Assembly (NCBI GenBank): GCA_965243625.1
Contig: CBDEVI010000002.1
Span: 2,914,001-2,978,000, forward strand
From: JAJECS01 sp965243625
Lineage (GTDB): Bacteria > Chloroflexota > UBA11872
Length of the DNA stretch: 64,000 nt
Direction of reading: 5' to 3'
This document shows positions 54,274 through 64,000 of the stretch, one piece after another (position 1 is the first letter of the stretch; each line of letters begins with the position of its first letter). The notes beneath the pieces were generated by a model. The model searched no databases, was not told where the DNA came from, and saw only the letters and a list, made by a program, of their open reading frames with translations. A program made the translations under genes and the position numbers.

Positions 54274-55056
54274 GTGGACCTCCAGCTGACGGGGCTCGCC
54301 GCCGCCGTCACCGGCGGCAGCGAGGGCATCGGCCGGGCCATTGCGGCCGCGCTGTCGGCCGAGGGCTGCGACGTCGCCATCGGGGCGCGCCGCCCTGAAC
54401 CGCTGCAGCGCGCCGCCGAGGAGATTCGGGCCGCCACCGGAGGCCGCGTCGAGCCGCTGCCGCTGGACGTGACCGATGCCCGACAGCCGCACGACTTCGT
54501 GGAAACCGCGGCCCGACGGTTTGGACGCCTGGACATCCTGGTCAACAACGCCGGCACCTCCGCCGCCTCGCCGTTCGAGGACGTCGACGACGCGGCCTGG
54601 GAGGCCGACTTGCAGCTCAAGGTCTACGGCGCCATCCGCTGCACGCGCGCGGCCATCCCGCATCTCCGCGCCGCCGGCGGCGGCGCCATCGTCAATCTCA
54701 CCACCGTCGGCGGCAAGCAGCCCGCCGCCGCGTCGGTGCCGACCTCGGTCAGTCGCGCCGCGGGCATCGGGCTCACCAAGGCGCTCTCCAAGGACCTCGC
54801 CGCCGATCGCATTCGCGTCAACACCGTCATGCTGGGCTCGATTCGGAGCATGCAATGGGAGCGCCGCTGGCGCAGCGGATCGACGAACGTCTCGCTCGAG
54901 GACTACTACGCCAGCATGGGGTCCGACATCCCGCTCGGACGGATCGGTCGCGCCGAAGAGGTCGCCGACCTGGTGGCGTTCCTCGTCTCGCCGCGCGCCG
55001 CCTACATCACCGGCACCGCGGTCGCCATCGACGGCGGCACGGGCAACGTGATCTAG
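54274..55056 (+). CDS. Short-chain dehydrogenase/reductase with noncanonical active site
   Basis: A 260-residue Rossmann-fold SDR with the cofactor motif TGGSEGIG (13-20) and NNAG (91-94). The catalytic Ser position is Thr (NLTT, 141-144), and the Y-x-x-x-K motif reads TSVSR, with Thr157 and Arg161 in the Tyr and Lys slots. I recognise this PTSVSRAAG pattern as a subfamily of SDRs annotated as 3-oxoacyl-ACP reductase-like, so it may be a natural variant rather than a dead enzyme. Arg161 could still assist catalysis. GTG 54274 is the start. Confidence 0.8.
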   Translation: MDLQLTGLAAAVTGGSEGIGRAIAAALSAEGCDVAIGARRPEPLQRAAEEIRAATGGRVEPLPLDVTDARQPHDFVETAARRFGRLDILVNNAGTSAASPFEDVDDAAWEADLQLKVYGAIRCTRAAIPHLRAAGGGAIVNLTTVGGKQPAAASVPTSVSRAAGIGLTKALSKDLAADRIRVNTVMLGSIRSMQWERRWRSGSTNVSLEDYYASMGSDIPLGRIGRAEEVADLVAFLVSPRAAYITGTAVAIDGGTGNVI

Positions 55057-55101
55057 GAAATCGCGGTTCCCTGTTCCTTCCCGGTGGAAGGAGGCCCGCG
55101 C

Positions 55102-55196
55102 ATAACCCCTCCGTCATTCCGGCGAAAGCCGGAATCCAGTCCGGTCGAATCCGGGGCGAACTGAAGCTTCGGTAGGGGCGGGTCTCAGACCCGCCC
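55102..55196. repeat. Composite dispersed repeat, second copy
   Basis: The ATTCCGGC-gaaa-GCCGGAAT element in its conserved block (55102-55150) is followed by a GTAGGGGC palindrome with core GGGTCTCAGACCC (55172-55196). It matches 43768-43868 in order and orientation. Confidence 0.8.
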
Positions 55197-55244
55197 GTTC
55201 GGGTTTTGCCAGCGTCTCCTGGCGGGGCACGTTCTTCCGACTCG

Positions 55245-56231
55245 TCAGAATCCGGCCTCCACGTCCACCACGTTCTCCAGCGGCTCGCCCGCCTTATAGC
55301 GGCGCAGGTTGCTCGCGAAGAACTCGCGGATCCGGACCACGCGCACGGGCGACGCCCCGCCGTTGTGGGGCGTGATCATCACGTTGGAGAAGCTCCAGAT
55401 CGGGTGATCGGGCGGCGGCGGCTCCTGGTCGAGCACGTCGAGCCCCGCGCCGCGCAGCCGGCCGCCGCGCAGCGCCTCGACGAGCGCCGGCGTGTCCACC
55501 ACCGCGCCGCGCGAAATGTTGACCAGATAGGCGTCGTCGGGCAAAAGGTCGAAGACGCTCTTGTCGATCAGACGCTGGGTCTCGGCCGTGCTGGGGCAGC
55601 AGATCGCCAGGATGTCGGTGTCGGGCAGCATGTCGGGCATCTCGCTCACCGGCCGCACCTCGCGAATGTAGGCGTCCGGCTCCTGCGGGTAGATGTCGAC
55701 GGCGCGCACCTCGACCTCGAGGCCGTCCAGCCGGCGGGCCAGGGCGCGTCCGATGCCGCCCGCGCCGACGACGAGCGCCCGCTTGCCGGTGAGCTCGTCC
55801 ACCTCGATCGACGGATCCCAGCGATGCTCCCGCTGGGCCAGCACCGCCGGCCCGATGCCGCGCGAAAGGCCCGTGAGCAGGGCGATGCCGGTCTCGGCCA
55901 CGTGGCTGCCCAGCACAACCTTCACGTTGGTCAACACGAGGTCGCGATCGAGGAGGCCGGGGGATTTCAGGTAGGTCTCCACCCCGGCCGAAAATACCTG
56001 GACCCAGCGCACGTTCGGCGCCGCGTCGAGGACGCCTGGACCCAGCGGCCGTGCGGCGCCGATCACCTCCGCGTCGCGCAGGGCGGGGAGCGAGGCGTCG
56101 AGCTCGGCGGCCCAGGCGAAGTCGTCGTCCGGAAACTCGGCACGCAAGGGATCCCAGTCGGCGCTTGTGCCCATCGGGTAGTCGATCACAACGTTCAAGG
56201 CGTCCTCGGTTTCTCCGGCGCTGCGGCGCAC
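55245..56231 (-). CDS. D-2-hydroxyacid dehydrogenase (NAD-dependent)
   Basis: A 328-residue member of the D-isomer 2-hydroxyacid dehydrogenase family, reducing a 2-oxo acid with NAD(P)H. The Rossmann motif VVGAGGIGRALARRL, the catalytic Arg in NISRGAVVDT, Glu in LDVLDQEPPPPDHPIW and His in ITPHNGG are all present. The GTG at 56231 is preceded seven bases upstream by TACACT, so a leaderless start is likely; TTG 56198 is an alternative. The Lon-like gene diverges from it across 87 bp. Confidence 0.9.
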   Translation of the reverse strand: MRRSAGETEDALNVVIDYPMGTSADWDPLRAEFPDDDFAWAAELDASLPALRDAEVIGAARPLGPGVLDAAPNVRWVQVFSAGVETYLKSPGLLDRDLVLTNVKVVLGSHVAETGIALLTGLSRGIGPAVLAQREHRWDPSIEVDELTGKRALVVGAGGIGRALARRLDGLEVEVRAVDIYPQEPDAYIREVRPVSEMPDMLPDTDILAICCPSTAETQRLIDKSVFDLLPDDAYLVNISRGAVVDTPALVEALRGGRLRGAGLDVLDQEPPPPDHPIWSFSNVMITPHNGGASPVRVVRIREFFASNLRRYKAGEPLENVVDVEAGF

Positions 56232-56318
56232 GCCCGCCAGTGTAGGCGGCCGCCGCCGGGGCCACTGCTAGACTTCGCCGCGTTCCACCCCGAGGGCGCC
56301 CCGCTGGCTTCCGACCCC

Positions 56319-58733
56319 GTGCACCGCGATTCGCGCCGCCTTCCCTCGGGTGTGTCCGAGCTGTCCGCCGAGTCGGTGCGTTGGACCTGCGATCCCGACG
56401 TGCTGGGCTTCGAGTCCACCGCCGAGCTCGAGCGGCCGGACGCGTTGATCGGCCAGGAGCGCGCCGAGCGATCGCTGGAGTTCGGCGTGGACATTCGCAG
56501 CCCCGGATTCAACATCTTCGCCATGGGGCTTCCGGGGACCGGGCGCACGTCCATGATCTTCGAGCGGCTGCGCGCCGTGGCGGACAGCCGCCCCACCCCG
56601 CCCGACTGGTGCTACGTCCACAACTTCGACGAGCCGCACCGCCCCCGCGCCCTGCGCCTGCCGCCGGGCGCCGCGCCCGAGTTCCGCCGGCATATGGCCG
56701 ATCTGGTCGAGGCGCTTCAGATCGAGATGGCGCGGGCCTTCGCCACCGACGAATACGAGGCGCAGCGGCGCGGCATTGCGCAGCTTGAACAAGCGGAGCG
56801 GCAGGCGGCGCTGCAGGACCTGAACCGTCGCGCCCAGGCGGCCGGCCTGGCCATTGTCCAGACGCCGGTGGGTCTCAGCGTGGCCGCGGTGCGCGACGGG
56901 CAGCCGCTGACGCCGGAGGCGCTGCGGCAACTGCCGGAGTCCGAGCGCAGCGCCATTCAGCAAGCCCGGCAGGTCGTGGACGGCGCCCTGGCGGACACCA
57001 TGCGGGCGCTCCGCCGGCGACAACGCCAGGCGCGCGACCAACTGCACGCGCTGAATGTCGACGTCGCGCGCAGCGTCGTCCGGCCGCTGCTCGAAGATCT
57101 GCGCGAGGCCTACCGGAGCCACGATGAGGTCTCGGCCCATTTGCTCGCGGTCGAACGGCACGCGACCGAGAACTTCGAAGTCTTCCGCGAGAGCGAGGAC
57201 GGCGACGCGACGCCGGACCGCACGGCGCGCCGCCCGGCCGACCCCCTGCTTCCCTACCAGGTCAACGTGCTCGTGACCCATGCCACCGACAGCGGGGCGC
57301 CGCTGGTCCGCGAGGGACACCCCACCTACCCCAATCTCTTCGGCCAGATCGAGCAGCGCCAGACCATGGGCGCCGTCACCACCGACTTCACCATGATCAA
57401 GCCCGGCGCGCTCCACGCGGCGAACGGCGGGTTCCTGGTCGTGCAGGCCGAAGACGTGCTCCCCAATGTCGCGGCATATGACGGGCTCAAGCGGGCCCTG
57501 CGCGATCAGGTGATCCGCATCGAGACCGCGGCGGAGGGCGTTGGGTTGGCTCCTCCGGCGCGTCTCGATCCCGAACCCGTTCCGCTGGACGTCAAAGTCG
57601 CGCTGGTGGGCGCGCCGTGGGTCTACTACCTGCTCCACGACGTAGATCCCGACTTCGGCGACCTGTTCAAAGTTCGCGCCGAATTCGACACCGAGATCGA
57701 GCTCAACGACGCCAACATGAACCGCTATGCCCGGTTCATCGCCGCCCGGTGTCACGACGAGGATTTGCCGCACTTCGACCGCACGGCGGTTGCGCGCGTG
57801 GTCGAGGAAGGCGTGCGTTTGGCGCAGGATCGCCGCCGCCTGTCCACCCGGTTCGGCGACCTCAGCGACATCATCCGGGAAGCCGGGCACTGGGCGCGCC
57901 GGGCGGGGGCCGACGTGGTGGGCGAGGAGCACGTCTGGTCGTCGATCGACGAGCGCATCCGCCGCAGCAACCTGACCGAGGAGAAGATCCGCGACCGGAT
58001 CGCCGACGGCACGGTGATGGTGGAGATCGAGGGCGCGGCGGTCGGGCAGGTCAATGGACTGTCCGTCGTCGGCCTGGGCGGCCACGAGTTCGGCCAGGTG
58101 CACCGGATTTCGGCGCGCACGTACCCGGGACGCGACGGCGTGCTCAGCATCGATCGCGAGGCCAAGCTCACCGGGCCCATCCACGACAAGGGCGCCATGA
58201 TCCTGTCCGGGTTCGTGAGCGGCGCGTTCGGGATCGAGGGTCCGCTCAGCCTCAGCGCCACCCTGGTCTTCGAGCAGTCCTACGGCGGCATCGAGGGCGA
58301 CAGCGCGTCCTCCGCCGAGCTCTACGCGCTGCTCTCAAGCCTCAGCGGCCTGCCGTTGCGGCAGGACGTGGCCGTAACCGGCTCGGTGAATCAACACGGC
58401 CAGGTCCAGGCTGTCGGCGGAGTCACGCAGAAGGTCGAGGGGTTCTTCGATCTGTGCCGCCAACGCGGGCTCACCGGCGCGCAGGGCGTGCTGCTGCCGG
58501 CGGCGAACGCCAGACATCTCACGCTTCGCTGGGACGTGGCCAAGGCTATCGACGCGGGGGAGTTCCACGTCTACACCACCGACACGATCGGCGGCGGCAT
58601 CGAGCTGCTGACGGGCGTGCCCGCCGGGTCCGCCGCCGCGAGCATGCGCTATCACCCCGACTCGGTCTTCGGCATGGTGCAGGCGCGCTTGGCCTTGTTT
58701 GGCCGCCGCTGGCACGACGGCCCCGCCCGCTAG
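56319..58733 (+). CDS. Lon-like ATP-dependent protease (YcbZ/LonH type)
   Basis: An AAA+ serine protease of about 804 residues. The N-terminal part has FGVDIRSPGFNIFAMGLPGTGRTSM, an atypical Walker A region characteristic of the YcbZ/LonH-type family. A long helical segment (residues about 125-300) is rich in Arg, Gln and Glu and likely forms a coiled coil. The AAA+ core has FTMIKPGALHAANGGFLVVQ. The C-terminal Lon protease domain has the Ser of GDSASSAEL and the Lys of VTQKVEGFFDLC as the dyad. GTG 56319 is the likeliest start, but GTG 56352 is possible. The adjacent gene encodes an FtsH-like protease. Confidence 0.88.
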   Translation: MHRDSRRLPSGVSELSAESVRWTCDPDVLGFESTAELERPDALIGQERAERSLEFGVDIRSPGFNIFAMGLPGTGRTSMIFERLRAVADSRPTPPDWCYVHNFDEPHRPRALRLPPGAAPEFRRHMADLVEALQIEMARAFATDEYEAQRRGIAQLEQAERQAALQDLNRRAQAAGLAIVQTPVGLSVAAVRDGQPLTPEALRQLPESERSAIQQARQVVDGALADTMRALRRRQRQARDQLHALNVDVARSVVRPLLEDLREAYRSHDEVSAHLLAVERHATENFEVFRESEDGDATPDRTARRPADPLLPYQVNVLVTHATDSGAPLVREGHPTYPNLFGQIEQRQTMGAVTTDFTMIKPGALHAANGGFLVVQAEDVLPNVAAYDGLKRALRDQVIRIETAAEGVGLAPPARLDPEPVPLDVKVALVGAPWVYYLLHDVDPDFGDLFKVRAEFDTEIELNDANMNRYARFIAARCHDEDLPHFDRTAVARVVEEGVRLAQDRRRLSTRFGDLSDIIREAGHWARRAGADVVGEEHVWSSIDERIRRSNLTEEKIRDRIADGTVMVEIEGAAVGQVNGLSVVGLGGHEFGQVHRISARTYPGRDGVLSIDREAKLTGPIHDKGAMILSGFVSGAFGIEGPLSLSATLVFEQSYGGIEGDSASSAELYALLSSLSGLPLRQDVAVTGSVNQHGQVQAVGGVTQKVEGFFDLCRQRGLTGAQGVLLPAANARHLTLRWDVAKAIDAGEFHVYTTDTIGGGIELLTGVPAGSAAASMRYHPDSVFGMVQARLALFGRRWHDGPAR

Positions 58734-58798
58734 GGAAGGTTCCGTCATCCAAATGATCGCTAGGTGGGGTTTCCTACTTCGGCCGCCAGCCCCAGGGG

Positions 58799-58804
58799 TA
58801 TACT
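58799..58804 (+). promoter_or_regulatory. Candidate -10 box (TATACT) for the FtsH-like gene
   Basis: TATACT at 58799-58804 lies 76 bases upstream of the ATG at 58881. No good -35 is visible. The GGGGGGAGA at 58865-58873 provides the ribosome-binding site. Confidence 0.35.
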
Positions 58805-58880
58805 TGCAGTTCATCGCCAGGCGGCATGGTGCGCGCCGCGAGCGACGCGCCAGAGGCCACGCTCGGGGGGAGACGCCGGC

Positions 58881-60740
<1,860 letters not shown>

Positions 60741-60786
60741 GTCGCGTCTCGACCCGGGCGAAGGGGGCGGGGCGTCCGTCTTGTCG

Positions 60787-60930
60787 CTCCGAGCCACCCC
60801 CCGTCACTCCGAGGGGCCTCACCTGTCATTCTGAGCCACCCCCCTGTCATTCCGAGCGCAGCGAGGAATCTAATGGGCCGCAAGAACGCACCACGCCCTT
60901 AGATCCCTCACTCCGTTCGGGATGACATGG
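60787..60930. repeat. Long-hairpin repeat, second copy
   Basis: Tandem degenerate units of GTCATTCCGAGCCACCCCC precede a long inverted repeat whose arms start GTCATTCCGAGCG and end CGTTCGGGATGACA. It is the same family as 46029-46167 and again sits between convergent genes. Confidence 0.72.
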
Positions 60931-61010
60931 CCGGTGGGCCCGGCTTCGCCGCCGGTGGCCAAGGCTGCGTGCAGCCTGGGAAGCCGCTCGCTCCGCGCCC
61001 GACCGAGCCT

Positions 61011-61847
61011 CTAGCCTCTCGCGCGACGCCCCCACCGCAGCCGGCCGTTCGGCGGGCCGTTCCATCGCGGCGCGTGCTCACGCAGGAACTCCACCATGTC
61101 CCCCAGCTCGGCAATCGCCCCTTCGATCAGGGCCTCGCCGGCCTCGCGCGTGCCGCGGGTCGCGTCGCCCAGCGCCCCGTTGCGGGTTAGCGCGCCTTCG
61201 GGATTCGGCCATTCCAGGTCGAAGTCGGCCAGCTTCATGCGGAAGGCGTAGAAGCGCTCGTCCATCTCGGCGCGGACCAGGGCGCCCTCGCGCACGAGCG
61301 TCGGGTCCAGGTAGTAGGCGTACGACGTCTCGAACTCGTCCGCGTGTCCGGTCGGCAAGTCGCCGCGGATCGAAGCCTGCGCCTCCTCGGGGTCGAGCAT
61401 GCCGTGAGAAACCGCGCCCACGAAGTCCACGTCCAGCCGCATGCCAAAGTCCTGGATGGCGGCGCCGGCCAGCGCTTTGTTGCCGCCGTGGCCGTTCACC
61501 AGCAGAAACCGACGCAAGCCGTGGTGGACCAGGCTGTTGATCACGTCCTCCAGCAGGTCCAGGAACGTCTCCGGCCGCAGCGTCATGCTGCCGGGAAAGT
61601 TCATGTGGTGATCGGAGATGCCCCACGGAATCGCCGGCGTCGACAGCAGGCGCGGGCGCAGCCGCTCGGCGGCCAGCTCGCAGAACGCCTGCGCGATCAA
61701 GTGATCCTGCCCCAGACCCAGGTTCGGCCCGTGCTGCTCGGTGGATCCGATCGGGATGAGCACCAGCTCGACGTCATTCAACACCGACGCAAGCTCCGAC
61801 CACGACTGCTGGGCCAGGACCATGGGCGGCTGCGACGCGCCGGTCAT
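61011..61847 (-). CDS. Creatininase-family amidohydrolase (second of tandem pair)
   Basis: A 278-residue enzyme of the creatinine amidohydrolase family (PF02633), metal-dependent amide hydrolases. Metal and active-site blocks are GSTEQHGPNLGLGQDH, FPGSMTLRPET and the intact NGHGGN loop, followed by GHADEFETSY. The ATG at 61847 overlaps the stop of the neighbouring paralogue (ATGA). It probably cleaves a lactam or amide; creatinine itself is not implied. Confidence 0.87.
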   Translation of the reverse strand: MTGASQPPMVLAQQSWSELASVLNDVELVLIPIGSTEQHGPNLGLGQDHLIAQAFCELAAERLRPRLLSTPAIPWGISDHHMNFPGSMTLRPETFLDLLEDVINSLVHHGLRRFLLVNGHGGNKALAGAAIQDFGMRLDVDFVGAVSHGMLDPEEAQASIRGDLPTGHADEFETSYAYYLDPTLVREGALVRAEMDERFYAFRMKLADFDLEWPNPEGALTRNGALGDATRGTREAGEALIEGAIAELGDMVEFLREHAPRWNGPPNGRLRWGRRARG

Positions 61848-62677
61848 GCGCTGCCCGTCCCATCGCGCCACCGCAGCAGCCGTCCCTGGGCGATCAGGTC
61901 CTCCGGCGCCTCCAGCAACTGCTCGATCAATTCGTCGGCGCGACGCTCGATCGCCTCGATCATCTCGCGACCGTCCTCCACCGTCGCCAGGCGGGCGTCG
62001 CCGACGGCGCCGTTGGCGGTGAAGTCGGAGAAATCGGTGTTCATGCGGATGCCGCGACGCCAAAAGCGATTGCGCGGCGAGCGCAAGCCGCCGCGCAGGG
62101 CCGCGGCTTCCAGCGCTCCGGTCTTCACCCGGTCCGGCCGCACCGCCAGCAGCTCCGCCGTTTCCAACTCGTCGGCGTGGCCTCCGGTGCCCGACTGCAT
62201 GATGCGCTTGGCGAGCGCCTCGTCTTCCAGGTCATAGAGCGAGACTCCGGCCATGAAGCGCACCGGAAGCCGCGCGGGCAAGGTTTGCAGCGCCAGGATC
62301 AGGGCGGACTCGTTGCCGGTGTGCCAGTTGGTGAAGAGGAACGAATCGAACCCGTGATGCAGCAGCGACGACACGTTGTCCTCGATCACGTGCAGATAGG
62401 TCTGCGGTCGCAGCGTGACGGTGCCCGGAAAGCCCATGTGATAGGCCGACATGCCGTAGGGAATGGTCGGCGCGACGAGAATCTGGGGGTGAAAGCGCTC
62501 CGCCAGGCGCAGCGTCAGGTCCTCCGCGATGACCAGATCGGTGTCGAGCGAGGTGTTCGGTCCGTGCTGCTCGATGGACCCCAGCGGGATCGCGACCAGC
62601 CGCACGCCGTCGCGCGCCGCCTCGACCTCGGGCCAGGTCATGTGGGTCAGTCGCAGGGGTCGTGGAAGGTCAGCCAT
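61844..62677 (-). CDS. Creatininase-family amidohydrolase (first of tandem pair)
   Basis: A 277-residue paralogue of the following gene, upstream in the same operon. It has GSIEQHGPNTSLDTD, FPGTVTLRPQT and GGHADELETAE, but the NGHGGN loop reads NWHTGN, which changes residues that normally position the substrate. The two proteins might work as a hetero-oligomer or have different substrates. ATG 62677 starts MADLPRPLRLTHMTW, the normal family N-terminus. Confidence 0.85.
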   Translation of the reverse strand: MADLPRPLRLTHMTWPEVEAARDGVRLVAIPLGSIEQHGPNTSLDTDLVIAEDLTLRLAERFHPQILVAPTIPYGMSAYHMGFPGTVTLRPQTYLHVIEDNVSSLLHHGFDSFLFTNWHTGNESALILALQTLPARLPVRFMAGVSLYDLEDEALAKRIMQSGTGGHADELETAELLAVRPDRVKTGALEAAALRGGLRSPRNRFWRRGIRMNTDFSDFTANGAVGDARLATVEDGREMIEAIERRADELIEQLLEAPEDLIAQGRLLRWRDGTGSA

Positions 62678-62850
62678 GCAGCGAGGGTGGCGGCGAGCGA
62701 CGGCTATCATAACCTTGGCCCGACAGGTGAGCCGTGGGTCACGCTGCTCGAGCGCAGGCGCATTTACTACGCTCCCCTGCCCTTCGCTTCGCGCTTCCAT
62801 GCCGGGATACGGTCGAATCTCCTCTTCTTAGATCGGAGATCGGTCCGGTT

Positions 62851-62883
62851 CCCTCTCCCTCTGGGAGAGGGTTAGGGTGAGGG
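62851..62883. repeat. Dispersed CCCTCTCCC-type palindromic repeat
   Basis: CCCTCTCCC-tct-GGGAGAGGG followed by TTAGGGTGAGGG, the reverse-orientation copy of the element at 17891-17929. It lies just upstream of coaX. Confidence 0.7.
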
Positions 62884-62928
62884 CGACTGCAAGCAATGTG
62901 ACCCACGCGAAACAGGTAGGCCGAGACG

Positions 62929-63693
62929 TTGATTCTGGCTGTCGACATTGGCAACACCGACGTCACGTGCGGCGTCATCGACGACGCCACGGTCCGAGCG
63001 CGCTGGGCGCTGCACAGCGATCTCAATCGCACTGAGCACGAGTTCGCCGACCTGCTGCGAGCGATGCTGGCCTACGTCGATGCCGGCCCGATCGTTCACG
63101 CGGTCGTCGGCTCCGTGGTTCCGGCCCTGACGCCGCGCATCAGCGAGGCCCTCGCCGCGGTCATTACGACGCCGCCCCTCGTCGTGCGCGCCGAGGCGGT
63201 GCCGGGAATCCGGTTGCGCGTCGATGAGCCGGCGCAGGTGGGCGTCGACCGCGTGGCCAACGCCATCGCCGCGCGCGCGGAGGTCGGGGGGCCGGTCATC
63301 GTCGCCGATCTCGGCAGCGTGACCACCTTCGACGTCGTCGACGCCCGGGGCGACCTGCGCGGCGTCGTCATCGCGCCCGGCATCCGAGCGCTCGGCGAGG
63401 CGCTCACGGCCTCGGGGGCACAATTGCCGAAGATTGACATCGAACGGCCCGAGGGGCTCGTGGGTCGCAACACGGTCGATGCGATGCGCGCCGGCGTCTA
63501 TTGGGGCTACGTGGAGCTCGCGCGCGGCGTGATCGGTCGGCTCACCGCCGAGCCCGGCGGCCCCTGGAAGGTCGTCGCCACCGGCGGTCTGGCGGCCCGG
63601 CTCGCCGCGGACGTGGGGGGATTCGAGCGGGTGGACGCCGACCTCACGCTGAAGGGCCTGGCTCGTATTCACCGAGCGATGACGGGCGAATGA
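62929..63693 (+). CDS. coaX: Type III pantothenate kinase
   Basis: CoaX phosphorylates pantothenate, the first step of CoA synthesis; the type III enzyme is an ASKHA-fold kinase. The 254-residue protein has DIGNTDVTCGV (phosphate loop), GVDRVANAIAA, DLGSVTTFDVV and PGIRALGEAL, all family blocks. The DLGSVTT loop has Ser where many have Thr. TTG 62929 is the likely start. It overlaps coaBC by 4 bp (ATGA), so CoA synthesis genes are coupled. CoA supply also serves the PKS phosphopantetheinyl transferase. Confidence 0.93.
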   Translation: MILAVDIGNTDVTCGVIDDATVRARWALHSDLNRTEHEFADLLRAMLAYVDAGPIVHAVVGSVVPALTPRISEALAAVITTPPLVVRAEAVPGIRLRVDEPAQVGVDRVANAIAARAEVGGPVIVADLGSVTTFDVVDARGDLRGVVIAPGIRALGEALTASGAQLPKIDIERPEGLVGRNTVDAMRAGVYWGYVELARGVIGRLTAEPGGPWKVVATGGLAARLAADVGGFERVDADLTLKGLARIHRAMTGE

Positions 63694-64000
63694 GCGTGCT
63701 GGCGGGCGCGCGGGTCGTCCTCGGCGTCACCGGCAGCATCGCCGCCTACAAGGCGGCGGAGCTGGCCAGCGCGCTCACGCAGGCCGGTGCGCACGTGGAC
63801 GTGGCGCTCTCGCGAAGCGCCGAGCAATTCGTCGCCCCGATGACCTTCGAGGCGCTCACCCAGCGCCAGGTCGTCACGGCGGACACGCCAATGACGCCCG
63901 AGCATCGCATCGCCCACGTCGAGTTGGGCCGCGCGGCCGACGTCGTCGTCATCGCCCCGGCCACCGCGACCACCATCGCGCGTCTGGCGCTCGGTCTGGC
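63690..64000 (+). CDS. coaBC: Phosphopantothenoylcysteine decarboxylase/synthetase (partial, N-terminus)
   Basis: Only the first 103 residues are in the window; the gene runs off the 3' end. They match the flavin-dependent CoaC domain: VVLGVTGSIAAYKAAELASALTQAGAHV (FMN-binding loop), SAEQFVAP, MTPEHRIAHVELGRAADVVVIAPATATTIARLA. The active-site His lies in the RIAHVEL segment. Bifunctional CoaBC proteins are about 400 residues, so most of the decarboxylase and the entire synthetase domain lie beyond the window. Translation is coupled to coaX by an ATGA overlap. Confidence 0.9.
   Translation, partial: MSVLAGARVVLGVTGSIAAYKAAELASALTQAGAHVDVALSRSAEQFVAPMTFEALTQRQVVTADTPMTPEHRIAHVELGRAADVVVIAPATATTIARLALGL

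Noticed and set aside
55206..56318. Upstream extension of the Lon-like protease frame
   Set aside because: The extension runs antisense through the D-2-hydroxyacid dehydrogenase gene and has no relation to Lon-family N-termini.

Overview
The window is about 64 kb of very GC-rich bacterial chromosome. Several features point to Chloroflexota: a tmRNA tag ending LPLAA beside smpB, a solute-binding lipoprotein with a linker of VIKEVPV repeats, many N-acyl-amino-acid and amidohydrolase-type catabolic enzymes, and strong dispersed palindromic repeats. An uncultured marine or sponge-associated lineage (SAR202-like or similar) is plausible but is an inference. No rRNA, CRISPR array, insertion sequence or prophage was seen. 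Gene density is high, genes often overlap by 4 to 30 bp, and several -10 boxes lie 5 to 7 nt before a start codon, suggesting some leaderless mRNAs.

Layout. 0-8 kb: phosphoesterase, a possible attenuator in front of a small SWIM zinc protein, smpB and ssrA (tmRNA), Nudix hydrolase, propeller protein, methyltransferase, LipM-like octanoyltransferase, tRNA-Arg, lspA, a lipoprotein cyclophilin and an exported protein built from two copies of one unit. 8-15 kb: M20 amidohydrolase, two MFS exporters, a PHP phosphoesterase and ftsH. 15-20 kb: a minus-strand housekeeping run of glmS, an ftsB-like gene, dut, tilS and ftsH. 20-26 kb: D-aminoacylase with a tiny zinc-ribbon gene, a phospholipase C-like protein, a VOC protein, a PLP desulfhydrase/deaminase, tRNA-Val, a phosphotriesterase-family protein and a 53-residue glycine-zipper protein.

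26-38.6 kb is the most distinctive region: a 3,423-residue type I polyketide synthase (KS-AT-DH-MT-psiKR-ER-KR-ACP-KS-AT*), a free-standing ACP, an Sfp-type phosphopantetheinyl transferase and an alpha/beta hydrolase. The first module is fully reducing and C-methylating, as expected for a methyl-branched lipid. The second keeps an intact-looking KS, but its AT has lost the catalytic Ser, the catalytic His and about 80 residues, and the polypeptide stops right after it. The likely reading is that KS2 works with the separate ACP, loaded in trans, or acts as a gatekeeping or chain-release element.

38.6-48.7 kb: an NCS2 permease with a soluble C-terminal domain, a GNAT acetyltransferase, a DUF7662-like/PIN pair, a branched-chain amino-acid-type ABC transporter (livGFHM plus convergent livK with a LacI-like operator) and an exported nuclease. 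48.7-64 kb: a large glutamate synthase subunit without gltD, small membrane and hypothetical genes, an SDR lacking the usual Tyr/Lys, a D-2-hydroxyacid dehydrogenase, a Lon-like protease next to a second FtsH-like protease, two tandem creatininase-family enzymes, and coaX with the start of coaBC, which runs off the window.

At least five dispersed repeat families sit in the intergenic gaps. One has constant GTAGGGGC arms around different inner palindromes. Another forms a long hairpin with tandem units between convergent genes at two loci.
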